Below, in pieces: positions 36,847 to 48,773 of a DNA stretch of 64,000 bases. How positions within the stretch are numbered: position 1 is the first letter of the stretch; each line of letters starts with the position of its first letter. This DNA comes from Colias croceus (Eukaryota; Arthropoda; Insecta; Lepidoptera; Pieridae): NCBI RefSeq assembly GCF_905220415.1, contig NC_059556.1:8072501-8136500 (forward strand), read 5' to 3'. A program made the translations under genes and the position numbers. The notes beneath the pieces were generated by a model. It made no database searches and had not been told where the DNA came from. It saw nothing but the letters and a program-made list of their open reading frames with translations.

Positions 36847-39800
36847 TTTTTTAATACAATGTGTCCTTCATACTGTTGTATATCTTGAAATCGAAATCAA
36901 CTAGTCTAACCATCAGCTATCTACTATTGCTTTTGCCCTTATTACATAAGTTTAACCTACAATATAATCCAGAAAAAATCAAGAGCTAAGATAGCCGTTT
37001 GCAGTTATTGTTAATGGATGGACACATGGATAACTATATAACCCGAAAATACCTTTGTTAGTAAAACTTGTTCAAATGCATTTTAGCTTTCGATTCAGCT
37101 AATCTGATGATTAATGACTTAGTTGTCAAAAGTGTCTGCTCATATCGATTGACTGGAGTTAATTCATTAGTTAACTTTGAACGTGGAGCTATAGATGATT
37201 TTGTAGTAACTCTGTGTGTAGTGGTTTGTAACAACTTTACAAGAAGGTAAAGGTTCAATTACAGAACAAAAAATGGCAATGGTAGGTAGCAATGATTCTA
37301 ACTTTTGTGATCTATTTTTGTAAAATGCCTTTACTTCTTGACCGAACAAAATTTTATTTATTCACTTCTCTGTTCTCGTTTAATGCTGTTACATCACCTC
37401 CTGTAATCTCTTTAATTCCAAAATTTTTATAAAAAAATATTATTCTTCAAATCTAGTCCGAAATTACTCTGTAATAATATACGTTGCATTTGCATTGATT
37501 CGTTCTATTCTAAAAACTTTATCGTCATTTTTTACTATAAGTAGCTTCCAAGGCAAAATTTCATTTCCTAGCAAACAATAACAACGGTGATTACCAACTC
37601 TTTCCCAAAGGGTGGTGGTCGCTAAACGGTGATTGCTTTACCAAACCGATAGGCGTGCACCCATCCATCATGCGGCCACAATGCACGACGCATCATCCTA
37701 ATATCTAGTGAAAGAGATGGTGAACTAAATGCTGTTAATGATTAATTTAAGAAATTTTATAACAGCGGAAATTAATATTAATAATGTTACTATAATTAAT
37801 ATAACTATTAGTAATATCATAATACCGTTGCAGTAAGAAATATTTCATTGTTTTTTATAAACTGAAAAAAACTTTACAATGACGAACACAGTTGTTCATG
37901 TCGTGACCAAGGGAAATAAGGATTTATTTTAAAACATATATATTTAACTTACTCTACAATAATTATATCATGATCAATCCAAAACTACCTCAAGTAAACT
38001 TCTAAACTCCAAAAACTGAAAAAATGAAAAATGAAAAATTTATTTGCCAGAATTGTGGTTACAACTTTGCATCAAATTATTCTAAACTAGCTCGAAGGAC
38101 CAAAAACATCAGCAGCTCTCACACGACCACGTACAAGCAGTTCATTACACCATAATTACATGATCGAAAGAGGGTTATGATCACGGTCATTTTCTGTGTC
38201 ACACACGTGCCTTTTGTTTGAATTCAACAAAAATTACGTACATCGTTGATTGCGGTGAAATTGGTCAGCTATTTGAAAAAAATGTTGATATAGGTTCTAT
38301 GTAATATCTTGTTATGAATGGTTGAACACTGTAACGTTTCATAAACGATAAATTAATAATTACTCCGATTCTATTGTTTAACAATAATATAATATGAAAT
38401 TTGTGATGTTTAACAAACCATTTATTTGTTAAATGTGCCTGCTGTTATACTTACCTAAAAATGTTGATATAATATAGTAAAAATAACGTAACTACCTACC
38501 TACCTAATATAAATATTATGAACTAACTACCGATACTGGCTTTATGTAAGAAGTTTGAAATGGATTTATAACTCATGTACGTGAAAATAAACTTTACAAC
38601 GAATTCTACATTAACGTACTTAAAGTAGTAAACAGTCATGCAAAATTTGATGCCACAAGAATACCTTTATAACAATATTATCTGAAATTGATATCTTCTA
38701 CTTTCTATCTTCTTATTTCTTTTTCCCACCTCACCCTTAAGATTATATTATTTCGAACTCATTGCGATCCTTTGTAAGCTTATCGCAAGGTATATTTATT
38801 TTCATGCTTATTACAATGTCAGATTTTTATTGTGTTTATATTCCTTTGTGAAATTTATTCTTTTCCTTTTAGCTTTTTATTACCTACATTAGGTTAGCAG
38901 AATGCCAAATGTGTAAGCTAGATGGTGATACAAACGACCATGTTTGTAAACAACATTATGAGAGCTAATCTAATCCTAAGTTTGGACAACCACCAAATAG
39001 CATTAGCTAATTGTGTCGGAGAACCAATAACAATTTTGCTTAAACGTAAATTGTTTTAGTTATATTATGTGTTTTATTTTAGTTTATAATATTAATTATC
39101 ACGTCATCAATCGATCATGTTATCATCTACAATACTACATATACTATAACAGTATAACATAATCTGCTCATAGACTTTTAACCTTATGTAAAAATACTTT
39201 AAGTTTCTTATTTTACGAATTACCTGATTCTTCATACATAAGATCTTCTTTAAAACACAATACATAACACATAAAATACTGTAAGAGTGTTGAAGTAGCG
39301 TAAAGATTAGTCGTCAATTTTCACCTACTTATGTTTTAATTATATCCGATCTTATTAGACACCCTGCCGTCTTAATCACATCAAAGCAAGCTGAACATAC
39401 ACCAGATAATAAACCTTATGATGACATCAATAAGGTTGGAAATAAAGCTGAAAAAGTGGATGAAGCAGGGCGTTAAATTAATATCAGAGGGATTATGGGT
39501 ATTTGCGAATTGACACTAAAAGTGTGCGGACGCTTTGTAGGATTACTGGTACTTATGAATAGATGACGTGTATTTATGACGTATATTCTCTACGGCTTAG
39601 TGTAACACCACTGCACTTTTTGCTGGCACGTGAAGGTAATTTAGTTCAAGTGAACATGCTACATTTATTAGGTACCAGAACATCTATATCAATCTGACAT
39701 CTTATTTTGACAATCAACATTGACTATGCTCGAGATGCTGCTAGATCTGCTGCTATATCTTAACCTTTATTATTCTCTTCATATACAAGGTTACTGGTAA

Positions 39801-40033
39801 TATTATGATAGTGAAGAGTTTAATACATTAATTCTTTCATTAACATGAAGACAGCTACCAGGGTAAATTATAGATATATTCCTGAATAATAAATTTGGGT
39901 CTGCAATGTGCCATCTTTTGATGAAAATATGTGCCAAATTTTCACCTAAAGTAAATAATTCTAGCTTGACGAGTCATCAAAAGTTCACATTACAGAGTAC
40001 AAAAAAAGAAAACCAATTAAGATATTAAAAACA
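36847..40033. other. Gene-poor stretch
   Basis: No supported gene. A GC-richer patch at 37600-37700 (ACGGTGATTGCTTTACCA and similar) may be an old non-LTR tail. A 61-codon stop-free run without ATG ends at 39477. Neither is annotated as coding. Confidence 0.4.
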
Positions 40034-40039
40034 TTTATT
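40034..40039 (-). terminator. Poly(A) signal AATAAA of the two-span membrane protein gene
   Basis: AATAAA on the minus strand begins 12 bases after the stop codon at 40051-40053, so the 3' UTR is very short. Confidence 0.7.
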
Positions 40040-40050
40040 TCAAAAATCCA

Positions 40051-41639
40051 TCAGTCATCTTCTTCCACCACGTCCCAAAGATACCGATTCTTGAACTCCG
40101 TGATGCACTTTTCCATAGAATCGTCATATTTCTCATCGCTGATTGGTTCAGGGATTGCTTCGTCATCATCTAGCAGTGACGTCACTGAGAGGAGGGTCGA
40201 ATCTGTGATGTTGATTGTGTCACCAGCGTCACCTCGCTCTGGTCGACTTCTGGTTGTTCCAAGAGTCTGAAAAAAAATTAAATACCCAAATTTTTCTTTG
40301 TCATGTCGGACGATGTCGACTTCAGTGTTCTAGCAGTGGTGATGTTATAAACATGCGCAGATAAATTGAAAAACTAATTTATTTCTTGCACGCTTGTCTG
40401 GTCTCGATCACAGACTTATCAGACGTATTGTTATGCTTACAAGATAATAATAGTACGTAAATGAAGCAAGAAATTTGCTCACATCAATTATTGCCATGTG
40501 CAATATCGGCACTTCCAATTTAAACGGTTTGATCTCTTGTGGCTCTTCATCTAGGTAAGAATGCTCAGTCTTTACCTGCCAAGTGAGCTACAAAATTAAT
40601 AAATATTTAGATTTTTTTTTATAATCTGTTTAATAAGGTTAACATGAAATGATTAAGGTACTTAACTATTTTAATTCTTAAATAGGTACTCGGTAGTAAG
40701 TGTTTTTATTCTCTTTCATACAGAATTTCTTTCAATTTCTTCATAGAAATATTAAATATAATGTTCTAGGTTTAGCTTACCCTTCGTAGACGCCATTTTT
40801 CTAAAAACTCATTGGTTTGTTGTAAAGCAGCCCGACTATCTTGCAGGAGTTCATCCAATCTATCTTTAGCACGAATTTGTTTGTATTTGTTTAAAAACTG
40901 AAAACAATAACAACGTTTTTAGAGACATTCCCTTGAGAAATTATAAATTATTTAACTACTAGCGGTCCGCCCCGGCTTCGCCCGTGGTACATATTAACGT
41001 TTTCTCTACATAAGAACCATCCTCGTACTTCAAGGAATATAATAAAAAAAGAATTATCGAAATCGGTTCAGCCGTTCTCGAGTTATGGAATTACAACGAA
41101 AAGTGGCATTGATTTTTATATATTAGATTCATAATTATTTAGGTACTGTGCACGAACGTATATCGTTTTGCACCAAATTTTTCATATATTTCTATCCACA
41201 GAAACCCTTCTATAGTTCTATAAGAATAAATCACATGACTTCTATTCATTTTACATTTTCAGTGTATATAACTCGCGCGAGTTAACTTGACACCTGAAAA
41301 ATGGTCCTGTCCCTTTCACTCCATTCTATTATCGCGTGAGAGTGAAAGAGACGGGGATAGGTAGCAGGTCTCAAGTTGACTCGCCCGGGTTGTACTTACA
41401 GCAATAGTCAATCCCAAGAAAACAATTTCAGTAACAATAAACGGTATACTTATAACATTATCATAACCCGTCATATCCGACAATTTCTCTTCCCGTATCG
41501 ACTTCCTAACGAAACAGACAATTTTGCACAACAACTTTTGAAACATATCCACAAATCCGTTACCCAGTAAGTAGTCTATGAGGAACAGACTGACAAAACT
41601 CAAACAATACAAAGCAACGCTAACAAGTTCAGGAAGCAT
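40051..41639 (-). CDS. Unrecognised 225-residue protein with two membrane spans and a charged helix, divergent from gas8
   Basis: Four exons on the minus strand: 41400-41639, 40781-40897, 40483-40587 and 40051-40266. All introns are GT-AG (donors GTAAGT, GTAAGC, GTGAGC; acceptors TTTCAG, TTGTAG, TTTCAG), all junctions are phase 0, and the total is 226 codons. The protein starts MLPELVSVALYCLSFVSL. Hydrophobic spans lie at about residues 4-25 and 62-82, flanking a basic loop (VRKSIREEK). A charged, probably helical segment follows at about 83-118 (KDRLDELLQDSRAALQQ, FLEKWRLRR), then an acidic tail ending LWDVVEEDD. I do not recognise the family. Its start codon is 458 bp from that of gas8 on the opposite strand, so the two probably share a promoter with an X-box-like site. 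A sperm-flagellum or ciliary role is inferred from this context only. Confidence 0.85.
40959..41126 (-). mobile_element. Helitron-like element (family E) in intron 1 of the two-span protein gene
   Basis: CTAGCGGTCCGCCCCGGCTT at 40959 to TATATTAGA at 41126; near-identical in layout to 13971-14140. Confidence 0.75.
41267..41394. mobile_element. Small foldback MITE touching a splice donor
   Basis: A 128-bp element. Its ends, read inward, are TATAACTCGCGCGAGTTAAC and TACAACCCGGGCGAGTCAAC, followed by TTGA.ACCTG in both. Inner motifs (CCCTTTCACTC / GAGTGAAAGAG) also pair. The right end lies five bases inside intron 1, within the donor region GTAAGTACAACCC. Confidence 0.7.
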
Positions 41640-41985
41640 TTTAAAAGGATTTGGATAACGGGGATAGTGATACTACTAATTTACATGATAAAATTATTTG
41701 TTAGAATTTCACGAGAGATTTCATTGTCAATAATATTTGAAATGACGTACCTAATAAATGCAGTTCAGTAATTGATGAGACTGTTAACAGCTATAACAAA
41801 ACATAGATATTTGGAAGCAGAAATTTATTAAGTTGAAATATATAAATCGATTTATAGTGTTTGAAAATAATTATCTCACCTAGCGCATAGTTTATAATAA
41901 TCACGTATAAATATTCAATTACCTATACTGTTGTTTGTGTAATAAACTTGTTATAATGGCAACCAAATACCAAATACTGAAAACA

Positions 41986-41999
41986 GTTGCTATAGAAAC
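41986..41999 (+). promoter_or_regulatory. RFX X-box-like motif
   Basis: GTTGCTATAGAAAC fits the ciliary X-box consensus RYYNYYATRRNRAC at every position and differs from the palindromic GTTNCCATRGNAAC form at one base. It lies 99 bp upstream of the gas8 ATG, the usual range for X-boxes of ciliary genes. RFX factors are the known regulators of cilia genes in animals. Confidence 0.6.
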
Positions 42000-42014
42000 G
42001 AATTTGATTATGCT

Positions 42015-42029
42015 GTTGACAGAGTCAAC
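42015..42029. promoter_or_regulatory. Palindrome GTTGAC-AGA-GTCAAC
   Basis: Perfect 6-bp arms with a 3-base spacer, 15 bp downstream of the X-box. It may be a dimeric factor site; the identity is unknown. Confidence 0.35.
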
Positions 42030-42097
42030 CATTTGTAGCAAGTCGGCCCTAACCAGCTTTTTGTACCTATTTGTGTTGAGTTTTGTATATTTTCAAA

Positions 42098-45000
42098 ATG
42101 GTAATTACAGTTATTATACTTTAAATATTTAGGTATTTAGTAATAAGCCGATATAGTCCGTATTTAATTGCAACGCTATATTTAAGTAACACTGTAGTCT
42201 GTACTAAAGATTTCAGTCAATTATAAATTTGTTATATTAACTTATTTTTCAGCCACCAAAAGGAGGAAAAGGCGGAGCAAAGAAAGCCCCGGGTATGTAA
42301 ATAATGCCATAGTGAATTAAATCACTTATTATATTATATAAAAATTTCATATTAAATATTCTATTGATTTTTGTTATCAGCAATCGTAATCGATGGAGTG
42401 GATACTTCCGAGATGACACGGGAAAAGCTCGAGCAATTCACGCTCAGAGTAAAAGAAGAACTAGATAAAGAGAGAGAAGAAAGAAATTACTTCCAATTGG
42501 AAAGAGATAAAATAAGAACATTCTGGGAAATAACACGACAGCAACTAGAAGAAGCGAAAGCAGAACTAAGAAACAAGGAAAGAGCTACCGAAGAGGCACA
42601 AGAAGAAAATGAAGCGCTATTGGAAACAGAAAAACAAAAAATTAAACACTTGAAGTACGAACAGCAAGCTGCCTCAGCTGCTTTACGTGCTGAAAATTTA
42701 GTAGCATTAAAAGCAGCAAAAGAAGAACATACGGAACAAGAACTAGAGCTTCTAAATGACAAACGTGCATTACGCCAAGAAATGAGAGAGAAAATGTTAG
42801 CAGCGCAAGACGAATTGCGCCGTGCGAAATTAATTCATGCTGAAGAACTATCAAATACAAGGTCTACGTTTGAAGAGCGTGCCAGACAAATTGAAGATAA
42901 AGCAGAGAAGAAACTACAAGAAACAAAAGTGGAATTAACTGTTAAACATAGAACGGAGATAGCTGAGGTTGAGGAGAGAAAGAATAAACAATTGTCTGAA
43001 CTGATTGCTCATCACGAAAGAGCGTTTTCCGATTTGAAGAACTATTACAATGACATAACGTTGAATAACTTGGGTAAGTAATTGAGACAATCAAATTATC
43101 AGATACTAGATTCGTTAAAAAATTGTATCATCTAACATTTTTAATACATCTAAGATATACATATTATATTATGTCGCAGTCAACTGATTGAATTGCTATT
43201 TGCTATTTGATTGAATGACTAGAGCCTTAATTTTTAATTGAATTTTATTGAGCATTTAATTGAATGACTAAAGGTCGACGACAGATAGATTACGAGAATT
43301 AAAATTATTTCTATAAAATGTATCTAATAATCTTTCAGGATTAATCAGCAGTCTAAAACAACAGATGGAAGATATGCAAAAGGTTAAGGAAAGGGCTGAG
43401 AAAATTGCTAGAGATGCTGTGGCTGAAACTAAGAGTCTAAGGGAACCGTTGGAAGCTGCGATAATCGATAACAAGGAGTTGAAACGGCAGATGTCTAACT
43501 ATGATCGAGATAAAGCGGCGCTGGCGGTAAGTAATAAGAATACATAAAGATAATGATAATATTTTTACCCACGAGTCTATAAATAATTGACATTATAAAA
43601 TACGTAGTGTAACTTTTTGATTATTTTACTAATGAACAACAATGCTATAACCTAAAAATGTTCTTCGAAATATTGCATTGAAATTAATTTCGCAGTCGCA
43701 TTTTATTAAATTTTTAATTTTTAGGCTAAAACAAAACAACTAGCGTCATTGGAGAAACAGTTTGAAGTACTGAAATGGGAATATGAGGTGTTACAAGTTC
43801 GTTTCGACAGAATTCTAGCTGAAAGGGATGAATTAAAAGCAAGGTAATTATTACTTTTTTTTTACATATTTTCATAAGTACATCATACGGGTTTATAGGT
43901 TTTTGTATTAATCAACGCAAAATCATAATCGATAAGCTGTAAAAATATTGTAACTTTGCTTTTGTTTAAAAAAATGACAGCAAAATAAATGTAAAAATAA
44001 TTATTATTATAAACTAGCTGACCCGACCGACGACACTCTATCTTCGCTCCCCTTAAATTTACATGGCCCTTAAGTTTATATGGCCGCTATTTTTTCGCAT
44101 TTTCTTTAAAAAAATGACGTGTGGCACTCGGGGACTGCCGCGGTAAAGCTATTGCATAGCATGCCTTCGAGCCACACCTCGGAGCCCGTCGGCGTCGGAG
44201 TGGTGAGCGTGAGGTTTTTTCGTTACGGATTTTCTCGATTCGGTCCCCGCGCTCAAGGCCCGCGATAGAAGCTATGCAATAGCTTAAAACTCAAAATTAA
44301 ACGTTTAATACTTATTAGTCATATTATGATTATAGATTTTCGAGAGCAGTCCTTGAAGTTCAACAGCGAGCGTCTTTGAAAACTGCGCTTTTGGAAGCGA
44401 AATTGAAAAATATGGAGGGAAGAGATCTTGGTCCAAGGGAAATGCATGTAAGTTTTTAATTAATTTTATATCTATTTCTTCGTATAAATTTATTACTCAC
44501 GTGAATGATAAAACCAATAGATACTAATTTTAGATGTTCTAATTTATTTATTTCCTGACTAACAAAAAAATAATGTAGTTATGCTTCTTTCAAAAATGAC
44601 CGTAGGAACTATTGAGACTAAAAGACACACAAGTAGAAGATCTCCGGTATGAAGCAGCAAGGCTCAGGAAAGCTCATGATGACCTATTGGCTACGTATGA
44701 AGCTAAATTGGCCAAACTTGGGGTACCAGCTGAAGAATTAGGGTTCAAGTAAGTATAGCGCCATCTAGTAGATACGCGGCGAACTAACATGGTTTGTGAA
44801 TTTATGGTTGACAACTTTTTTTGTCGTAAAAAATAAATAGAATAAGTATAATAAATAATACTATTATTTAAACCTTATTATTTATTTATAAATACTTTAT
44901 TGCACTTAAAGATAACAAAACAAGAAATACAAACACTTAAATCTAACTTACACTAAGTACAATTGGCGGTCTTATCGCTTAGAGCGATTTTTTCCAGCTA

Positions 45001-45150
45001 ACCTTATTAATTATAGTGTAGTAATTATAATATGTTTAAAAATTATTTGTTTTTTTATTTTTCAGACCTTTGAAAGCGGTTGCCGTAGCAGGTCTCTCTC
45101 CTATCATTGGTCAAGGTCCAGCTGGTTTAGTAACAAAGGATCAAATATAA
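42098..45150 (+). CDS. gas8: Dynein regulatory complex subunit 4 (GAS8/DRC4)
   Basis: Eight exons: 42098-42100, 42253-42292, 42381-43073, 43339-43526, 43725-43843, 44336-44447, 44606-44748 and 45066-45150. All are GT-AG with frame kept, giving 460 residues. DRC4 is a coiled-coil linker of the nexin-dynein regulatory complex on axonemal doublet microtubules and is needed for motile cilia and sperm flagella. Family landmarks visible: a basic start (PPKGGKGGAKK), REERNYFQLERDKI, FWEITRQQLEEAKAELRNKE, DLKNYYNDITLNNL, WEYEVLQVRFDRI and the C-terminal GQGPAGLV. Almost the whole length is charged heptad-like helix. The length is close to vertebrate GAS8 (478). The initiator ATG is the last codon of exon 1 (AAAATG|GTAATT), inferred from the absence of any in-frame ATG before residue 25. 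An ATTAAA lies 46 bp after the stop. The long 42381-43073 exon alone covers half the protein. Confidence 0.95.
44014..44110 (-). mobile_element. Truncated Helitron-like fragment in a gas8 intron
   Basis: CTAGCTGACCCGACCGACGA opens it; the expected 5' end is missing and it runs into the GC-rich repeat at 44116. Confidence 0.4.
44116..44286 (-). repeat. GC-rich dispersed repeat with AGCTATTGCATAGC ends (copy 2)
   Basis: Inverted copy of 36679-36846, lying in a gas8 intron. It has GACGTGTGGCACTCGGGGAC, then TACCGCGG's complement CCGCGGTA, AGCTATTGCATAGC, GTGAGCGTGAGG, and ends GCTATGCAATAGCTT. Confidence 0.7.
44881..45004 (-). repeat. LINE 3'-end-like repeat in a gas8 intron
   Basis: Ends GGCGGTCTTATCGCTTAGAG then CGATTTTTTCCAGCTAACC; same tail as 16285 and 60521. 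Confidence 0.5.
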
Positions 45151-48118
45151 ATTATAAACATCACGATTGTTCATTGTTTTGATTTATACCTATTTATTAA
45201 AAGTTTGTAATGATTTAAAAATTATTATTTATTTTGAAAAGCACAACAATTTTTTTATATAAATCCATCTATGTTAAAAGTATGTAACCTACAAAGCTTC
45301 GCATTCCACACTGATATGGTAAATTCACTACTAGTCAAAAGATGGCGCTGTACCAAAAAAATAACTTGTTAGTAGGTATTGTATAACATAATATTATGTT
45401 TAAAATTTAAGTAAAATCTTAAGTATTAAAACAATATTAATAAATCAATATGAGAAAAAATCTTAAATACATAATTCAAAATGAAAATTAACTTCCTGTA
45501 ATGGTACTTTCGTCGTAATAAACCCCTTTTATACTTATGCTTTTATTTATTCGAATCTTATCATGTTATACTGTTCAAATTGTGGTTCAAATATTAATAA
45601 GTGTCAATATTAAAAAAAGGTTACCTACCTATAGTAAAAACACTGTTTTTTTCTTTTTAAAACCTATCAATTACTATTATAGACTACTAGATAATATTAA
45701 AATATAAATTGCTAAATAAATTCTAATTATTGAGCTAAATAATCTTGTAATACGCTTGACAGTAAAACACATTAATTATTATTATGGTCGTTTAGCCTTC
45801 ACTATACTCGATATTACCATTATTTAATTATCAATATAGGTATCAAAAGTTTCTTCAGTTATTTATACCGACCTTTCAAACCAATTATTTTTCGACCATT
45901 TACAATACCAAAGACAAAATTAGACACGTAAAGGTCACAATAAATGAAACACCATTGAAGCCAATAAATATTATATTTACTACTAGATTCCATCATTTAT
46001 ATATTTATGTACAAAACGATCATAAGGCAACAGGTCAAAATTAATGAAAAATGCATTTACGATGAATTTTTAAAATTTATTAGCGAGAAAAAATGCGCCA
46101 ATTAAGTAATAAGTTTTCATGTGTGCTCTACTTTTATCTACTTTAATAAATATAAATATTTAACATAGGGTACATATTTGAAGTTGAACTAAAATATATT
46201 CGAGTTTAAAATTATATTTAAAACGACCAATTCTTTCCACACAATATAACAATTACGGTAAGTATAATATCTCATAAAATAAAAAGCTTAAAAATTATAA
46301 AAAATTCAGGAAGAAATTATTGAACACACATGAAAACTTGTTCTCTTTATATTTCTATCCTACTTGCACTTATAAACTAATTTGCTTAAATTATATTATC
46401 TAAAGTTTCAACAAATTTACATTCAGTGGTGTTAGCTAATAAGCTTACGTTAAAATTTGTAAAAAACGACGTGCTTATAGGAATATTAATTAAAATTAAA
46501 TTAATACAATAAATTATTGTTTTATAACAACCAAATTACGGAACCAGCGTATTTCATTAATAATAAATTAATTTTATAAATACATCATTTAATTACAATT
46601 TTATTGAATTATTTTGTTATTATTTAAGCATAATGTTTAGCTTATTAAAAAAGTAAAAGTATTCTTAGCAAATTGGGCAATGTTTTAAAATTTATAATAA
46701 AAAGTTGTGTTGATTTAAATTTGCATTTTCATAGGGAAACCAATTAAATTATTTGCTTTTAACTTCAAAACGTTATTAGAAGCGAAGTACCTAAATGAAT
46801 ATGATAACATTTCAAAACACCCTGAAATTAAACCAGACTCAAAGCAATATTATTTTAATTGTGCCCGTATTTACTTAAGCGATTGTTAGGCACATTTGCA
46901 ACATATAAATTATATTCATTTAGGTATTAAATTCAAAATTAAAGCCATTTTTATAACATCTTTCAATACAACCGTTTTACAAGGAATTTCATATAAAGTT
47001 TTGTTTGAAATATGATTATTATTGGCTTGAAATTCTAAGCCATAGATTAGTTTGATAAATTAACAATACATTTTGATTCTTAACACATCGTTTTATGGTT
47101 GATTTTTATCTGTCGAATGCAGTATAAATGTGCCCGACTTTTCTCCGTATAAGTAATGTGCACACTATGTGTGCAGAATTTCAATAATTGTATATATAAT
47201 AAGGGAAATATTTACAACAAAGTTTGGAAGCTTATAAATGAATATAAAAGCGGTTTTTTCTTATATTTAATTCTGGACAGGTTTCTGTTAGAAAGCGTTC
47301 GGTGAGACCACATTTGGCAGTGACTGTGGTTAATGACAATGTATTAATTTTTATTAATTTAAGTGCCAACTATTAATATTTCGGTCAGTTAATAACGTAA
47401 ATTGCCTGTTTAATATGGCGTTGCAAGCGTAAGTAGTATGTTAAACTTGTTTTTACCCGTTACGTAAGTAGGTAGAGAAACAATTGATTTGACGTTGTTT
47501 TTTGTGTTTTATCTGTGTAAATATTATCTGTGTAACTCACTATTAAACCAGCATCATTCGGAAATAACCATAATAAACAGGCAATCACGTAAAGATTTCA
47601 AATATCACAAAAACAAAATACACACTTAGGTATCTGCATTATTTGATCTACATCTAAACAACTTAAGTGCACTGTGGAAATGTGAAGCCTTATATTAATT
47701 TTCGCATATTATTATACTGTTTTGATTGGTTAATGCTATACATAAATATTACCTATTGTTATTCCATCACAATAAGCGTTATCACATCGAAGCAAATATT
47801 CACAAACTTACAAATTACAAAAGGAACATGTAAATAAATGATATCAATTCAATATTATGTATATAAACTTAATAAAATACGATAATATAAATTTTAACAT
47901 TTCTCTTAAGTATATTATTTAGCGTAGTTCGGATCTCTGCGAAAAGCTTTACCTAAAATAATTTGACATTAATTCACAACTTGATATTTTGTGATTGCTT
48001 TTCGAGACGATTTATAACTGAAAATATTACAATAACATCACCGAGTAATAAGTAATTATTATTTAATTAATTACAATTAATAAAGTTAAACAAGCGTACA
48101 ATAAATTATTATGTTTAC
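45151..48118. other. Gene-poor AT-rich stretch after gas8
   Basis: No gene seen. Contains gas8 poly(A) candidates (ATTAAA 45196, AATAAA 45439). It might include distal 3' UTR of tipE from the other strand, but nothing in the sequence proves that. Confidence 0.4.
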
Positions 48119-48271
48119 GGCCGATTTTTCAATCCTTCGTTAAAATTTATCCGTTCAATTAAAATGTCACCTGTAAACTGTCAAATACGGACAATTAGAA
48201 TACATTTTTGAAATGGTAGTTTAATACGTTATTCGACGAATAAGTTTTAGCCAAGCATTTAAAAATCGGCC
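48119..48271. mobile_element. MITE with GGCCGATTTTT ends (copy 1 of 3)
   Basis: Inverted ends GGCCGATTTTTCAATCCTTC / AAAAATCGGCC, with internal GTCACCTGTAAACTGTCAAA and AAATGGTAGTTTAATACGTT shared with 55768-55941 and 61482-61666. Confidence 0.75.
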
Positions 48272-48609
48272 CTCAGTATTTCTTTTTTACATACTAAATG
48301 TGCGCGTGGGTACTTTGCGATATTCTAAAAATATTCTAAGCGTCCTTATTACAATCTTAATTATTGAATTATTAATTAATAATCTATAAATTTCAACATT
48401 TCTTCCTAATAAACATGTATATCCAAATTATATAGCTATATTTCGTGGTGAAAAATAAATATTTATTATCAATGATTTAATTTTCAAGTATAAGGTAAAC
48501 CATAGATTTCTCGTCAATACAGTACAGTTGTTACATATTATATTATTGTATACTTAAATATTATAAATAGTGTATGCTTACGTTTATACACAAGCCTTCT
48601 AACTTTTAT

Positions 48610-48773
48610 AGCTAGCGCTCAAGAGCAACTTTTGTCTGCGCAACTATTTTGTCTCCCCCATCAACTCTATGGGCTAGTAAGAAAGTGCGCGCACGTAGCG
48701 ACGCAACTCCCCATAGAGTTGATGGGAGAGACAAAATAGTTGCGGAGACAAAAGTTGCTCTTGCGCGCTAGCT
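48610..48773. mobile_element. Foldback MITE, about 65-bp near-perfect arms
   Basis: The left arm AGCTAGCGC, AAGAGCAACTTTTGTCT, CGCAACTATTTTGTCT, CCATCAACTCTATGGG is mirrored on the right with about four mismatches. The centre is about 35 bp (AAGTGCGCGCACGTAGCGAC). No ORF. The next recognised feature is at 50131. Confidence 0.85.

Larger units (their letters stand above)
41640..42097. promoter_or_regulatory. Bidirectional promoter region between gas8 and the two-span protein gene
   Basis: A 458-bp spacer between divergent start codons. It holds the X-box-like site at 41986 and a palindrome at 42015. An ORF overlapping it (41935-42132) conflicts with the gas8 start exon and is rejected. Confidence 0.65.

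Noticed and set aside
37068..37349. Three overlapping ORFs on both strands
   Set aside because: Mutually overlapping, no splice or family support.
37590..37700. Short protein-like run (QLFPKGWWSLNGDCFTKPIG)
   Set aside because: Resembles decayed non-LTR tail sequence (ACGGTGATTGC..ACC) and has no extended frame.
39290..39477. 61-codon plus-strand run ending ...KVDEAGR
   Set aside because: No ATG. An acceptor-like TTATTAG exists, but there is no partner exon or family match.
41935..42132. 65-codon ORF in the divergent promoter
   Set aside because: It crosses the gas8 start codon and splice donor in another frame; no family match.
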